Assembly: GCF_900113865.1 (NCBI RefSeq)
Contig: NZ_FOQY01000006.1
Coordinates: 198,041-262,040 of the forward strand
Direction of reading: 5' to 3'
Length of the DNA stretch: 64,000 nt
DNA from: Streptosporangium canum
GTDB taxonomy: Bacteria; Actinomycetota; Actinomycetes; Streptosporangiales; Streptosporangiaceae
Part shown: positions 43,696 through 57,296 of the stretch, one piece after another
How positions within the stretch are numbered: the stretch's first letter is position 1
Layout of the letters: each line of letters begins with the position of its first letter
Made by a program: the position numbers and the translations under genes
Notes under the pieces: generated by a model
Told to the model about the DNA's origin: nothing
What the model saw: only the letters and a program-made list of their open reading frames with translations
Database searches by the model: none

Positions 43696-45126
43696 TCAGG
43701 CGGGGTGGGAGACCGCCGAGCCGATGGTGTGGACGCGCAGGGCGTTGGTGGAACCGGCGGTGCCGGGAGGCGAGCCGGCGACGATGACGACCTTGTCGCC
43801 CTTCTCCAGCCGCGCGTTGGCCAGCAGGGAGGCCTCGACCTGGCGGACCATGTCGTCGGTGTGGTGGACGAACGGCACCTCGAAGGTCTCCACACCCCAC
43901 GTCAGCGCGAGCTGGCAGCGGACGTGCGGGGAGGAGGTGAAGGCCAGCAGCGGGATCGGCGAGCGGTAGCGCGCCAGGCGGCGGGCGGTCTCGCCGGACA
44001 TGGTGAACGCGACCAGGGCCTTGGCCCCGACGATGGCGCCGACCTCGGCGGCGGCACGGGCGATGGCCCCGCCGGTGGTCTCCGGCAGCCGGTCCAGGCT
44101 GTGGGTGGCCTGCAGCGAGGTCTTCTCCGCGGTGGTCGCGATGCGGCTCATGGTCTGCACGGACTCGATGGGGTAGTTGCCGACCGAGGTCTCGCCGGAG
44201 AGCATGACCGCGTCGGCGCCGTCCATGACCGCGTAGGCGACGTCGGAGGCCTCGGCCCGGGTGGGGCGCGGTGCGCTGATCATCGAGTCGAGCATCTGGG
44301 TGGCGACGATGACCGGGCGGGCCTTCTCGCGGCAGAGCTCGATGGCGCGCTTCTGGACGATCGGCACCTCTTCGAGGGGCAGCTCGACGCCGAGGTCGCC
44401 GCGGGCGACCATGATGCCGTCGAAGGCCTCGATGATCTCGGGCAGCCGCTCCACGGCCTGCGGCTTCTCGATCTTGGCGAGCAGCGGGAGGCGGACGGCC
44501 TCCTGCTCCATGATGTTGCGCACCACGTCGGCGTCGGAGGGACGGCGGACGAAGGAGAGCGCGATGAGGTCGAAGCCGGTGCGCAGGGCCCAGCGGAGGT
44601 CGGTCTCGTCCTTGTCGGTGAGGGCGGGGGCGCTGACGTTGACTCCGGGCAGGTTGAGGCCCTTGTTGTCGGAGATCATGCCGCCGATGATCACCCGGGT
44701 GGTGACGCGCGGGCCGTCGACCCTGGTCACCTCCAGGTGGACGCGGCCGTCGTCGACGAGGATGCTGTCGCCCGGGCGGACGTCCTTGGGCAGGCCGAGG
44801 TAGGTCGTGGAGACCTGCTCCCGGTCCCCGGGGACCTCCTCGGTGGTGACGGTGAAGACGTCACCGAAGCCGAGACGGACCGGCCCCTCCTCGAACTTGC
44901 CCACCCGGATCTTGGGGCCCTGCAGGTCGGCCAGCACGCCTACGCCGCGGCCGAGCTCGGCGGCGGCCTCCCTCACCCTGTCGTAGACCTCCTTGTGCAG
45001 CTCGTGGCTGCCATGGCTGAGGTTGAAACGGGCCACGTCCATGCCCGCGGCGATGAGCTCGCGGAGACGTTCGGGAGAGGAGGTGGCAGGGCCGAGAGTA
45101 CAGACGATTTTTGCGCGACGGGTCAC
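43696..45126 (-). CDS. pyk: Pyruvate kinase
   Basis: Last step of glycolysis, phosphoenolpyruvate plus ADP to pyruvate plus ATP. 476 residues. The beta/alpha barrel starts RRAKIVCTLGPATSS and has the substrate loop NLSHGSHE. The active-site Lys is in LLAKIEKPQAVE, and GIMVARGDLGVELP and VIVATQMLDSMI are canonical. The B domain and the C-terminal allosteric domain (TMSGETARRLARYRSPIPLLAFTSS) are complete. GTG 45126 is preferred, with AGGG 8 bases upstream; GTG 45135 lies too close to it. A hairpin terminator follows. Ordered near pdtaR and gltBD as in other actinomycetes. Confidence 0.98.
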   Translation of the reverse strand: MTRRAKIVCTLGPATSSPERLRELIAAGMDVARFNLSHGSHELHKEVYDRVREAAAELGRGVGVLADLQGPKIRVGKFEEGPVRLGFGDVFTVTTEEVPGDREQVSTTYLGLPKDVRPGDSILVDDGRVHLEVTRVDGPRVTTRVIIGGMISDNKGLNLPGVNVSAPALTDKDETDLRWALRTGFDLIALSFVRRPSDADVVRNIMEQEAVRLPLLAKIEKPQAVERLPEIIEAFDGIMVARGDLGVELPLEEVPIVQKRAIELCREKARPVIVATQMLDSMISAPRPTRAEASDVAYAVMDGADAVMLSGETSVGNYPIESVQTMSRIATTAEKTSLQATHSLDRLPETTGGAIARAAAEVGAIVGAKALVAFTMSGETARRLARYRSPIPLLAFTSSPHVRCQLALTWGVETFEVPFVHHTDDMVRQVEASLLANARLEKGDKVVIVAGSPPGTAGSTNALRVHTIGSAVSHPA

Positions 45127-45295
45127 GGGTCCCACCCTAATTGGTACAGACCACTCGGTTGTTACGTTGGCCGTAGCACCGATGAAAAACTCGGTGACAT
45201 TACGCTACCTCCGGTGACCCGCAGATGGTGAACCGCCCCTTGCCCCGGAGACTGCGGACCACTCCTGCGCGGGTTCCGCGTCCGGTACGGGGGCC

Positions 45296-47035
45296 TCAGC
45301 GGGTGACGGTGGCGGCCTTGGCGGCGTTGACGACGCCCCTGCCGTAGAAGCCGTTGCGGGACTTGGAACCCTCGCAGACCTGGGGGAACTTCTGGCCCTC
45401 GATGCGGTAGACGTGTCTGCGCGGCGAAGGGCAGGACTTCTTGGTGGCGGTGGCGTAGAGCAGGCGCTGGACGTCGGCGGGGGCCATGGTGACACCGCCC
45501 TTGCCGGGCTTGCCGAAGCGGCTGAGGAGGATGGCGGCGACGCCGGTGGCGTGCGGGGCGGCCATGGAGGTGCCCGCGAGGTACTGGTAGTAGGCGCAGG
45601 TGTCGTCGCGGCAGTCGCGGACGACCGAGGAGTTCTTGGGCCGGCCGTCACGGTCGATCAGGCCCTGGGCGCGGAGCACGTGCTCGGGGGCGGCGGCCAG
45701 GATGGTCCTGGTGACGTCGGGGTCCTTGGCGCCGTCGTACTCGTCGCCGCCGGGGGCCGACAGGTCCGTCTGCTCGAGGCCGTAGTCGGAGTAGTAGGCC
45801 TTGCGTCCGCTCGTGCCGAGCGCCGACACCGAGATGACGCCCTTGGACTCGGCCGGGACGTTGAGGCAGGAGTTGTCGATCTTGCGGACGCGTGTGGAGT
45901 CGGCCGGGTAGTCGGGGCTGGCGGTGTCGTTCTTGGGCCTGCCGAGGTCGGTGAGCTCGTTGCCGAGGGCGCTGATGAGGGTGACGCCGTGCCGGCGGGC
46001 GTAGTCCAGCGCGCGCTGCATGCCGGTGATGACCCCGCGCTGCTCCAGCTGTTCGGCCTTGGAGTCGGCGGGGTTGGCCGCGCAGTTGAAAAGCCAGGGG
46101 TCGACGTAGTAGCTCATGTTGACCACGTTGATCCCGGCGTCGCCGGCGTAGGTGAGCGCGTCGAGGCTGGGCTTGAGGAAGAATATCCCGGCGTCCTGGC
46201 CGGCCCGCAGGTTGACCAGGGTCACCTGGGGGGCGACGCCGGCGACGCCCAGGTCGTTGATCGGCGAGCCGATCGTGCTGGCGACGTGCGTGCCGTGGCC
46301 TTCGTCGTCCCAGTCGACCGGGTCCTTGCATCCCTTGAACTCGCAGGGCCCGTCGAAGGTCTGCCCCTTGGAGTCCTTGGGCCGGTCGGTCACGAAGTTG
46401 CGGCTGAGCGCGCGGTCGAAGTTCGGCGCGATGTCGGGGTGCCTGCCGTCCACGCCGGTGTCGATGATGCCCACCAGCACCTTCTTGCTGCCGGGCGCGG
46501 TGGCGTAGGAGCCGTCGGCGGTGGCGCCGATCATCTTCATGTCCCACTGCCGTCCGGCCAGCGGCTCCTCGTCGTCGGCCAGGACGACCTCCCGGATGTC
46601 GGAGGCGCTCGTCCCGGCGGGGACCTCGGAACCGGTCCTGGGGACGGCGGTCGCGGAGCCGGTCCCGCGGCCGGAGGAGACGGCGGTCGTAGTGCCGGTC
46701 CCGCGGCCGGAGGAGACGGCGGTCGCGGAGCCGATCCTGCGGTCGGAGGAGACGCCCGCGACGGCGTCGCTGCCGGCGAGGTCCTCGACGAAGCGGGCAC
46801 CCGGGCCCCTGGCGGCGACGTAGCCGAGTTTGGGCTCGGTGGACAGCGCGGTGCCGCCGCCCGCCCTGATCGCGGCGATCGCCCGGTCCTGTCCGCCGTC
46901 GGTGTAGAAGACCAGGTAGTCGCGGAGCTGTCCGGTGGCGTCCGCCGTCCCGCCGGTCAGGGAGCCCACCGTGAGGGTGCCCGTCAGAGCCACCACCGTC
47001 GCCGCGCCGGTCAGGCGGCCGCTCCAACGATTCAT
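45296..47035 (-). CDS. Secreted subtilisin-like serine protease (S8 family)
   Basis: 579-residue exported protease. Signal peptide (LTGAATVVALTGTLTVGSLTGGTADA), then a pro-region ending in a Ser/Gly/Thr-rich linker with three 12-residue repeats (SSGRGTGTTTAV type). The catalytic triad is Asp in VGIIDTGVDGRHPDI, His in GHGTHVASTIGSP and Ser in GTSMAAPHATGVAAILL, with Asn in MSYYVDPWLFNC and later. Several Cys pairs (CEFKGCKD, CRDDTCAY) suggest disulphides. ATG 47035 has GGGGGA just upstream. Substrate unknown; a role in nutrient release or mycelial remodelling is only a guess. Monocistronic. Confidence 0.94.
   Translation of the reverse strand: MNRWSGRLTGAATVVALTGTLTVGSLTGGTADATGQLRDYLVFYTDGGQDRAIAAIRAGGGTALSTEPKLGYVAARGPGARFVEDLAGSDAVAGVSSDRRIGSATAVSSGRGTGTTTAVSSGRGTGSATAVPRTGSEVPAGTSASDIREVVLADDEEPLAGRQWDMKMIGATADGSYATAPGSKKVLVGIIDTGVDGRHPDIAPNFDRALSRNFVTDRPKDSKGQTFDGPCEFKGCKDPVDWDDEGHGTHVASTIGSPINDLGVAGVAPQVTLVNLRAGQDAGIFFLKPSLDALTYAGDAGINVVNMSYYVDPWLFNCAANPADSKAEQLEQRGVITGMQRALDYARRHGVTLISALGNELTDLGRPKNDTASPDYPADSTRVRKIDNSCLNVPAESKGVISVSALGTSGRKAYYSDYGLEQTDLSAPGGDEYDGAKDPDVTRTILAAAPEHVLRAQGLIDRDGRPKNSSVVRDCRDDTCAYYQYLAGTSMAAPHATGVAAILLSRFGKPGKGGVTMAPADVQRLLYATATKKSCPSPRRHVYRIEGQKFPQVCEGSKSRNGFYGRGVVNAAKAATVTR
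46644..46751 (-). repeat. 36-base tandem repeat, 3 copies, in the subtilase linker
   Basis: Units at 46644-46679, 46680-46715 and 46716-46751 encode SSGRGTGSATAV-like 12-residue repeats between pro-region and protease domain. The first two units are nearly identical. Confidence 0.85.
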
Positions 47036-47122
47036 ATATCCCCCGCATCAACCCAGATCAGGAAGAATCATCTTTCAGGGATATAACCTCCACAGCAACC
47101 TGAACACTGACTTAGCCCGATA

Positions 47123-47155
47123 TTTCCGGTACAGCGGGCATCGCCGTACCGGAAA
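47123..47155 (-). terminator. Hairpin terminator after gltD
   Basis: TTTCCGGTAC and GTACCGGAAA form a perfect 10-base stem with a 13-base loop, 14 bases past the gltD stop, followed on the minus strand by TATC. Confidence 0.75.
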
Positions 47156-47168
47156 CACCGTGAGACGG

Positions 47169-48647
47169 TCAGACCAGCGGCCGGGCCGTGGGCGGGATCG
47201 CCACCGGCAGGGCCGTCTGGCCGGTGAGGTGGCGGTCGACCGCCGCCGCGGCCGAGCGGCCCTCCGCGATCGCCCAGACGATCAGCGACTGGCCCCGGCC
47301 GATGTCACCGGCGACGAACACCCCGTCCACCGACGACATGTAACCCTTGTCCCGCGCGACGTTGCCCCGCGCGTCGAAGAACTCGCCCGCCGCGACGGCG
47401 GCCAGCTCCTCCAGCAGGCCGCCCCTCTCCGGGCCGACGAAGCCCATCGACAGGGTGACGAGCTCGGCGGGGATCTCCCGCTCGGTGCCGGCGATCGGCT
47501 TGAAGCCGGTCGCCGGGCCCTCGACCTCGACCAGGCGCAGCGCCCGGACGTTGCCGTCGGCGTCGCCGACGAACTCGGTGGTGGAGACCGCGTAGACCCG
47601 GTCGCCTCCGCCCAGGGCCAGCTCCTCGTGGGCGCTCTCCATCTTGAACAGGATGGGGAACGTGGGCCACGGCTGGCTGCCCGGGCGGTCCGCCGGAGGC
47701 TGGGGCATGATCTCCAGCTGGGTCACCGACGCGGCGCCCTGCCGGATCGCGGTGCCGATGCAGTCGGCACCGGTGTCACCGCCGCCGATCACGACGACGT
47801 GCTTGCCCTCGGCGCTGATCGGCGAGACCGGGAAGTCGCCCTCCTGGACCTTGTTGGACGGCGGGAGATACTCCATCGCCTGGTGGACGCCCTTCAGGTC
47901 GCGCCCGGCGACGGTCAGGTCCCGCCACCGGGTCGCGCCGCCCGCCAGGACGACGGCGTCGAACTCCTCGCGGAGCCGGGCCGCGGTGATGTCGACGCCG
48001 ACGTTGACGCCGGTGCGGAACTCGGTGCCCTCGGCCCTCATCTGCGCGAGCCGGCGGTCGATGTGCCGCTTCTCCATCTTGAACTCGGGGATGCCGTAGC
48101 GGAGCAGGCCGCCGATCCGGTCGGCGCGCTCGAACACCACCACGTCGTGCCCGGCCCGGGTGAGCTGCTGGGCGGCGGCCAGGCCCGCGGGGCCCGAGCC
48201 GACGACCGCGACCCGCTTGCCGGTCTTCGAGGCCGGGAGCCGGGGGGTGACCCAGCCCTCGTCGAAGGCGCGGTCGATGATCTCGACCTCGACCCGCTTG
48301 ATCGCCACCGGGTCGGAGTTGATGCCGAGCACGCACGCCGCCTCACAGGGCGCCGGGCACAGGCGGCCGGTGAACTCCGGGAAGTTGTTGGTGGCGTGCA
48401 GGCGCTCGATGGCCTCCTGCCAGTCGTCGCGGTAGACCAGGTCGTTCCACTCGGGGATGAGGTTGCCCAGCGGGCAGCCGTTGTGGCAGAACGGGATGCC
48501 GCAGTCCATGCAGCGCGCGGCCTGCTTGGTCAGCGCGGGCTTGGGGAAGTCCTGGTAGACCTCCCGCCAGTCGCGGATGCGCACGTCCACCGGGCGGCGC
48601 GCCGGCAGCTCGCGTCCGTGCGTGAGAAAACCCTTCGGGTCAGCCAT
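47169..48647 (-). CDS. gltD: Glutamate synthase (NADPH) small subunit
   Basis: 492-residue flavoprotein that passes electrons from NADPH to GltB. The N-terminal part carries two [4Fe-4S] motifs (CMDCGIPFCHNGCPLGNLIPEW and CPAPCEAACVLGIN). The FAD site is VVGSGPAGLAAAQQL and the NADPH site VVIGGGDTGADCIGTA. The C-terminal GDIGRGQSLIVWAIAEGR is the usual FAD-contacting end. The operon order is gltB then gltD with a 71-base gap, followed by a hairpin. Length and motifs are normal. Confidence 0.98.
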   Translation of the reverse strand: MADPKGFLTHGRELPARRPVDVRIRDWREVYQDFPKPALTKQAARCMDCGIPFCHNGCPLGNLIPEWNDLVYRDDWQEAIERLHATNNFPEFTGRLCPAPCEAACVLGINSDPVAIKRVEVEIIDRAFDEGWVTPRLPASKTGKRVAVVGSGPAGLAAAQQLTRAGHDVVVFERADRIGGLLRYGIPEFKMEKRHIDRRLAQMRAEGTEFRTGVNVGVDITAARLREEFDAVVLAGGATRWRDLTVAGRDLKGVHQAMEYLPPSNKVQEGDFPVSPISAEGKHVVVIGGGDTGADCIGTAIRQGAASVTQLEIMPQPPADRPGSQPWPTFPILFKMESAHEELALGGGDRVYAVSTTEFVGDADGNVRALRLVEVEGPATGFKPIAGTEREIPAELVTLSMGFVGPERGGLLEELAAVAAGEFFDARGNVARDKGYMSSVDGVFVAGDIGRGQSLIVWAIAEGRSAAAAVDRHLTGQTALPVAIPPTARPLV

Positions 48648-48718
48648 CGGTGTGCCCCCTTATCCCTGAACAGTCTCGTGAACGCGGCCGGCCGTGACCG
48701 CTCCGGCGGGTGCCGCCG

Positions 48719-53224
<4,506 letters not shown>

Positions 53225-53241
53225 TGAATCCCTCCCGTCGT

Positions 53242-53264
53242 CTTGCTTCTTTGGAACAAGCAAG
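53242..53264 (-). promoter_or_regulatory. Leader hairpin before gltB
   Basis: CTTGCTT and AAGCAAG pair perfectly around a 9-base loop, ending 17 bases before the gltB ATG and next to its ribosome binding site. A possible translational control element; no known riboswitch was recognised. Confidence 0.35.
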
Positions 53265-53424
53265 GGACGACGTTGGCCCTGCTGCGTGGTGTGTAGACAT
53301 TACCGTACCCTGCCGGAAACGTGCCTACCCGGTCCATATCGCAACCGTTTAGTAGCGATTCGTCCGCTTCGTTCAACAGGACAGCGGGGCAGGACATTCC
53401 AGGTGGGGGCTCTAGGGTGGCCCC

Positions 53425-54993
53425 ATGGAAGCGATTGCGGCGCTCATCGCGCAGGCGGGTGTGGACGGCAGGCGGCTGCGGACGGTGCTGGCTCTCCTGG
53501 GTGACGGCCGCTGGTGGACTCTGGCGGATCTGGTCCGGGAGAGCGCGACGTCACGGCGGACCGTCGAGGCCCTGCTGCGCGAGGTCGGGCTGGAGCGCTC
53601 CGGCGACCGCTTCCGGCTCCGGGAGCCGCTGATCGGCCTCGCCGGCGCCGCCGTCGCGCCCGCCGACCCGGTGGCGCACCTGCTGCCCGGCCACGCCGAT
53701 CTGGTGGCGCGGATGGAGGAACTGGTCGCCAAGGCGCCCCGCGGCCGCCAGGCGCTGGACCACGTGGCCGCGACCGCCGACACCGTGGTCCGCCGGGCAC
53801 TGCTGCTGGACGCCCGGTTCTGGCTGGAGGGGGCCCGGCTGCTGTGCGTGGGAGACCACGACCTGACCTCGCTGGCGACCGCCATGCTGCACCCGGGCGT
53901 CGAGGTGACCGTGGTGGACGTCGACGAGCGCGTCCTCGCCTACATCGCCGCCCAGGCCGACCGGCTCGGTCTCAACGTACGGACCCGCTGGGCCGACCTG
54001 CGCCTGGGCCTGCCCGCCTCCGCCCAGTCATGGGCCGACCTGGCCATCACCGACCCGCCCTACACCCCCGAGGGCGTCGGGCTGTTCGTCGCCCGCGCGG
54101 TGGAGGGGCTCCGCGACCGCGAGCGGGGCCGGATCCTGCTGGCCTACGGGGCCAGCGAGCGCACCCCCGCCCTCGCGCTGAAGGTGCAGCACGCCCTGTC
54201 CCAGCTCAACCTCGTCAACGAGGCCATCTACCCCGACTTCAACCGCTACTTCGGCGCCGAGGCCATCGGCTCCGCCGCCGACCTGTACATCCTCCGTCCC
54301 ACCACCAAGACCTGGCCCGCCGTGGCCGCCCGCGTCGACGGCTTCGGCGCGGCCATCTACACCCACGGTCCGCAGTCCGTCGAGTCCACCGGCTCGCCCG
54401 TCCCCGCGCCGGCCGCCACCGGCCAGGCGCCCGAAGCCCCCGAGGCCCCCGAGGTGCTCGTGGGCGAGTGGCCCAGGGACCTGCTCGCCAAGACGCCCCG
54501 GGCCCGCCTGACGACATGGCTCGCCAAGCCCTACGCCAGCGACCCCGACAGGGTCGCGATAGCCGTACCGGCCGGGCTGGAGGCGGCGCTGCCCCGGCTG
54601 CTGCTGGCCACCCGCGCCCAGCGGGTCCAGGTGACCCTGGCCGGACCGCCGAAGGATCTGCCCGCCGACCTGCTCTCCCCGGTCTACGGCCTGACCGCCG
54701 ACGGCTCGACGGTCCACGCCGTACGGCTCCCGCCTCCCACGACGGACGAGGGGCGGATCCTGCGCCGCATCCTGGACAACGCCCACGGCAAACTCGCCAA
54801 CACCTGGCGCGAGGCCCTCATCAAGGTGCGGGGCGAGCTGACCAAGAAGCAGGCCAGGGCCGTCATCACCGCCGTCGCCCCCTGGGCCGACGACGTCACC
54901 GTCCTCGAACTGCCCGCCCACCGCCTCCAGGAGCTCCCCGCCGCGGTGCGCGGCTCCCTCACCGCACCAGACGCCGCTGGATCACCAGGCTGA
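53425..54993 (+). CDS. BpsA-like branched-chain aminopropyltransferase / putative methyltransferase
   Basis: 522-residue protein with an N-terminal winged-helix region (about 1-70; LALLGDGRWWTLADLVRESATSRRTVEALLREVG). A Rossmann-fold transferase domain (about 95-310) has VGDHDLTSLATAML at the nucleotide site and the active-site string ITDPPYTPEGVGLFVARA. DPPYT and a preceding acidic GD-x-D motif characterise the branched-chain polyamine synthase A family, first known from thermophiles, although the exact GGGDDD motif is changed here. The C-terminal 190 residues (RARLTTWLAKPY, ITAVAPWADDV) are not recognised. It is divergent from gltB and overlaps the convergent 54959 gene by 35 bases. The actinobacterial substrate is unknown. 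Confidence 0.82.
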   Translation: MEAIAALIAQAGVDGRRLRTVLALLGDGRWWTLADLVRESATSRRTVEALLREVGLERSGDRFRLREPLIGLAGAAVAPADPVAHLLPGHADLVARMEELVAKAPRGRQALDHVAATADTVVRRALLLDARFWLEGARLLCVGDHDLTSLATAMLHPGVEVTVVDVDERVLAYIAAQADRLGLNVRTRWADLRLGLPASAQSWADLAITDPPYTPEGVGLFVARAVEGLRDRERGRILLAYGASERTPALALKVQHALSQLNLVNEAIYPDFNRYFGAEAIGSAADLYILRPTTKTWPAVAARVDGFGAAIYTHGPQSVESTGSPVPAPAATGQAPEAPEAPEVLVGEWPRDLLAKTPRARLTTWLAKPYASDPDRVAIAVPAGLEAALPRLLLATRAQRVQVTLAGPPKDLPADLLSPVYGLTADGSTVHAVRLPPPTTDEGRILRRILDNAHGKLANTWREALIKVRGELTKKQARAVITAVAPWADDVTVLELPAHRLQELPAAVRGSLTAPDAAGSPG

Positions 54994-55582
54994 GGCTGTC
55001 CATCGCGACCTGCGGATAGGTGAGGTCCACCCGGCCCGCGCCGCCCACCGGGGCGACCCAGCTCACGGTGACGTAGTGTCCCAGGGCGCGGGCCTGGGCC
55101 CAGCTCCGGGAGCCGTCGAAACCGGCGGGGGTGCCGGGGGCCGGCCGTACGAAACCGCCGTTTTCGAGGGCCGCCACGAGCCCGTCGGCCGCGGCGGCGT
55201 CGGCCAGGTTGAAGATGAGGAACTGTCCGGAGACCCGGCCGTCCGGGGTCGCGTAGTGGGCCCGGAGCACCTGGGTGCATCCGGCGACGGCGGCCTCGGC
55301 GCTCCCCCACACCGCCGGGACGCAGTCGGTGAGCGTCTCGGTCCCCTTGCTCGCGAGCGTGCTCTGGCCCGCGGTCACCGATCCGGTGGGGAACATCTCG
55401 GCGGCGGTCAGCGGATCGGGGTCGGCGGCGCGGGTGGCGATCGGGGCGTAGTGCGCCGTGGTCGGCTCACCCCGGAAGAAGGCCGGACGCGGGGCGTCCT
55501 CCTCGCCGCCGCCCAGCCACAGGAACGCCGCTCCGGCGGCGACGGCGAGCAGCACGGCGGCGACGGCGATCCACTTGCGCAT
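54959..55582 (-). CDS. Exported protein of unknown function, paralogue A
   Basis: 207 residues, not assigned to a named family. One N-terminal membrane segment (WIAVAAVLLAVAAGAAFLWLGG) anchors an extracellular domain. The domain shares with the upstream neighbour (55771-56577) the strings PIATRAADPDPLT, two Cys in TDCVPAVWG and AGCTQV, a central GQFLIFNLADAAAADGLV and a final SLSLVIQRR-like strand. The two Cys may form a disulphide. It is the last gene of the lgt operon, separated by a 188-base gap containing tandem repeats, and overlaps the convergent gene by 35 bases. Confidence 0.8.
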   Translation of the reverse strand: MRKWIAVAAVLLAVAAGAAFLWLGGGEEDAPRPAFFRGEPTTAHYAPIATRAADPDPLTAAEMFPTGSVTAGQSTLASKGTETLTDCVPAVWGSAEAAVAGCTQVLRAHYATPDGRVSGQFLIFNLADAAAADGLVAALENGGFVRPAPGTPAGFDGSRSWAQARALGHYVTVSWVAPVGGAGRVDLTYPQVAMDSLSLVIQRRLVR

Positions 55583-55677
55583 GACCGATGAGCCTACTGG
55601 GACCGCAGGGGTGGCGCAGGCTTAGGGGGCAGGGGCGGGGATCAGGAGCCGGGCAGGTCCAGCGGCCGGGAGCCGGG

Positions 55678-55765
55678 CTGATCCGGAGCCGATCCGATCC
55701 GGGGCCGGGCCGATCTGGGGCCGGGCCGATCCGGGGCCGATCCGGGGCCGGGCCGATCCGGGGTG
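55678..55765. repeat. 16-base GC-rich tandem repeat between the two paralogues
   Basis: About five partly overlapping copies of GATCCGGGGCCGGGCC and variants fill the gap between the two exported-protein genes. Non-coding. Confidence 0.8.
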
Positions 55766-55770
55766 CGGGT

Positions 55771-56577
55771 CTACGGAGCGGGGATGGGTCCGGCGGCGAC
55801 GACGCGGCGGAACACGGCCTTCTCCGCGCCGCGGACCGCCAGCGACAGGGAGACGAAGTCGTCCTTGGCCCCCGGCTCGGCGCCGTCTGCCCGGCCGATC
55901 CAGACCAGGCCCACGTAGTGGCCCATGGCGTGACCGCTGGCCTCGGTGTAACCACCGACCGGGAAGCGCGCCCTGCCCGATGCCAGCAGATGGGTCCAGC
56001 CGCCCCGGTGCATGGTCGTCAGCGACTGGACGAGCCCGTCGGCGGAGGCGGTGTCACGCAGGTTGAGCAGGGTGTACTGGGCGACGTGGCGGCCGTCGGT
56101 GTAGACGCCCCGGGCCGCCTGGGTGCATCCGGCCTGGGCGAGCTGGTCGGCCAGGCCCTGCCCCCAGACCACCGCCGAGCAGTCGGCGTCCATTTTGGTG
56201 GCCGCCAGCTTCAGCGTGGTCCTGCCCTCCTTGAGGACCTTCTCCGCGAAGACGTCCTTCAGGGTCAGCGGATCGGGGTCGGCCTTGCTCCGCGCGATCG
56301 GCGCGAACAGCTTCGGCGAGACCCAGCCCTTGTAGGCGTCGGGCCGGGGCTGGGTGGAGATGGCGGCGGCGGTGGCCCTCTCGGGCACGAAGTCGCTGCT
56401 CATCGAGCCGATCACGAAGGTGAGGACGACCGCGGCGACCAGCACGCCGGCCACCGAGCCGACGACCGCCAGCAGCCGCTGCTGGCCCTGGCTCAGCCCC
56501 CACTCCTCCAGCTGGGGGATGCTCCAGGTCTGCGTCTTCGCCGGGGTGCGGCGGCGCTTGCGGGTGGGAGTGGTCAT
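55771..56577 (-). CDS. Exported protein of unknown function, paralogue B
   Basis: 268 residues, unassigned. A basic cytoplasmic leader (TPTRKRRRTPAKTQTWSIPQLEEWGLSQGQQRLLA) precedes one membrane segment (VVGSVAGVLVAAVVLTFVIG) and an outside domain paralogous to the 54959 product: PIARSKADPDPLTLKDVF, two Cys in DADCSAVVWG and AGCTQAARG, and QYTLLNLRDTASADGLVQSL. The ATG shares its A with the VIT gene's stop (TGATG), so translation is coupled. The paralogue pair and the shared operon with lgt and a thiol-disulphide protein suggest a surface function. Confidence 0.82.
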   Translation of the reverse strand: MTTPTRKRRRTPAKTQTWSIPQLEEWGLSQGQQRLLAVVGSVAGVLVAAVVLTFVIGSMSSDFVPERATAAAISTQPRPDAYKGWVSPKLFAPIARSKADPDPLTLKDVFAEKVLKEGRTTLKLAATKMDADCSAVVWGQGLADQLAQAGCTQAARGVYTDGRHVAQYTLLNLRDTASADGLVQSLTTMHRGGWTHLLASGRARFPVGGYTEASGHAMGHYVGLVWIGRADGAEPGAKDDFVSLSLAVRGAEKAVFRRVVAAGPIPAP

Positions 56578-57296
56578 CACAGTCCGCTCCCTCCCAGGAG
56601 ATGGCCGAGGCCGAAGGTCAGAGCGGCCGCGACCGCGCCGACCACGAGTTGGCGCAGCCCGCTGTACCACCAGCTGCGCGCGGTGACCCGGGAGACCAGC
56701 GCGCCCGCGCCGAACAGGGCCAGGCAGGAGATCACCGCCGAGCTCACCAGGCTGGTGACCCCCAGCAGGTACGGCAGGAGCGGCAGGATCGCGCCCACGC
56801 TGAAGGACAGGAAGGAGGAGAGGGCGGCGATCCTGGGCGAGGGCAGGTCCGCCGGGGTGACCCCGAGCTCGGCCCGGGCGTGCACCTCCAGCGCCTTCTC
56901 GGGATCCTGGGAGATCTGCCGGGCCACCTCCGCCGCCACGGCGGGCTCGACGCCGCGCGACTCGTAGAGCTGGGCGAGCTCGGCCTCCTCGGCCTCGGGG
57001 TGGCGTTCGAGCTCGCGCCGCTCGACGTCGATCTCGGCGAGGGCGAGCTCCCGCTGGCTGGCCACCGAGACGTACTCGCCGCCGGCCATGGAGAACGCGC
57101 CCGCCGCCAGCCCGGCCACCCCGGCCAGCATGATGACCTTGGTGCTGGCCGTACCGCCCGCGACACCGGCGATCAGGGCGAAGTTGGAGACGAGCCCGTC
57201 CATCGCACCGAACACCGAGGGCCGCAGCCAGCCTCCGTTGACGTCACGGTGCGCGTGATGGATCTCGGCGCGCCCCCCGGACTCGCCTGCGCTCAT
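56577..57296 (-). CDS. VIT1/CCC1-family transporter
   Basis: 239-residue membrane protein of the vacuolar iron transporter family. The conserved parts are HRDVNGGWLRPSVFGAMDGLVSNFALIAGVAGG and MAGGEYVSVASQRELALAEIDVERRELERHPEAEEAELAQLYESRG, whose acidic helix binds metal in plant VIT1. Then come three C-terminal membrane segments (FLSFSVGAILPLLPYLLG, SAVISCLALFGAGALVSRV, LRQLVVGAVAAALTFGLGHLLGG). It likely exports Fe(II) or Mn(II). ATG 57296 overlaps the lgt stop by 4 bases. The link to lipoprotein maturation is not obvious. Confidence 0.92.
   Translation of the reverse strand: MSAGESGGRAEIHHAHRDVNGGWLRPSVFGAMDGLVSNFALIAGVAGGTASTKVIMLAGVAGLAAGAFSMAGGEYVSVASQRELALAEIDVERRELERHPEAEEAELAQLYESRGVEPAVAAEVARQISQDPEKALEVHARAELGVTPADLPSPRIAALSSFLSFSVGAILPLLPYLLGVTSLVSSAVISCLALFGAGALVSRVTARSWWYSGLRQLVVGAVAAALTFGLGHLLGGSGL

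Noticed and set aside
53225..53424. Glutamine or other riboswitch before gltB
   Set aside because: Only a small 7-base-stem hairpin is visible; no conserved riboswitch core could be recognised by eye.
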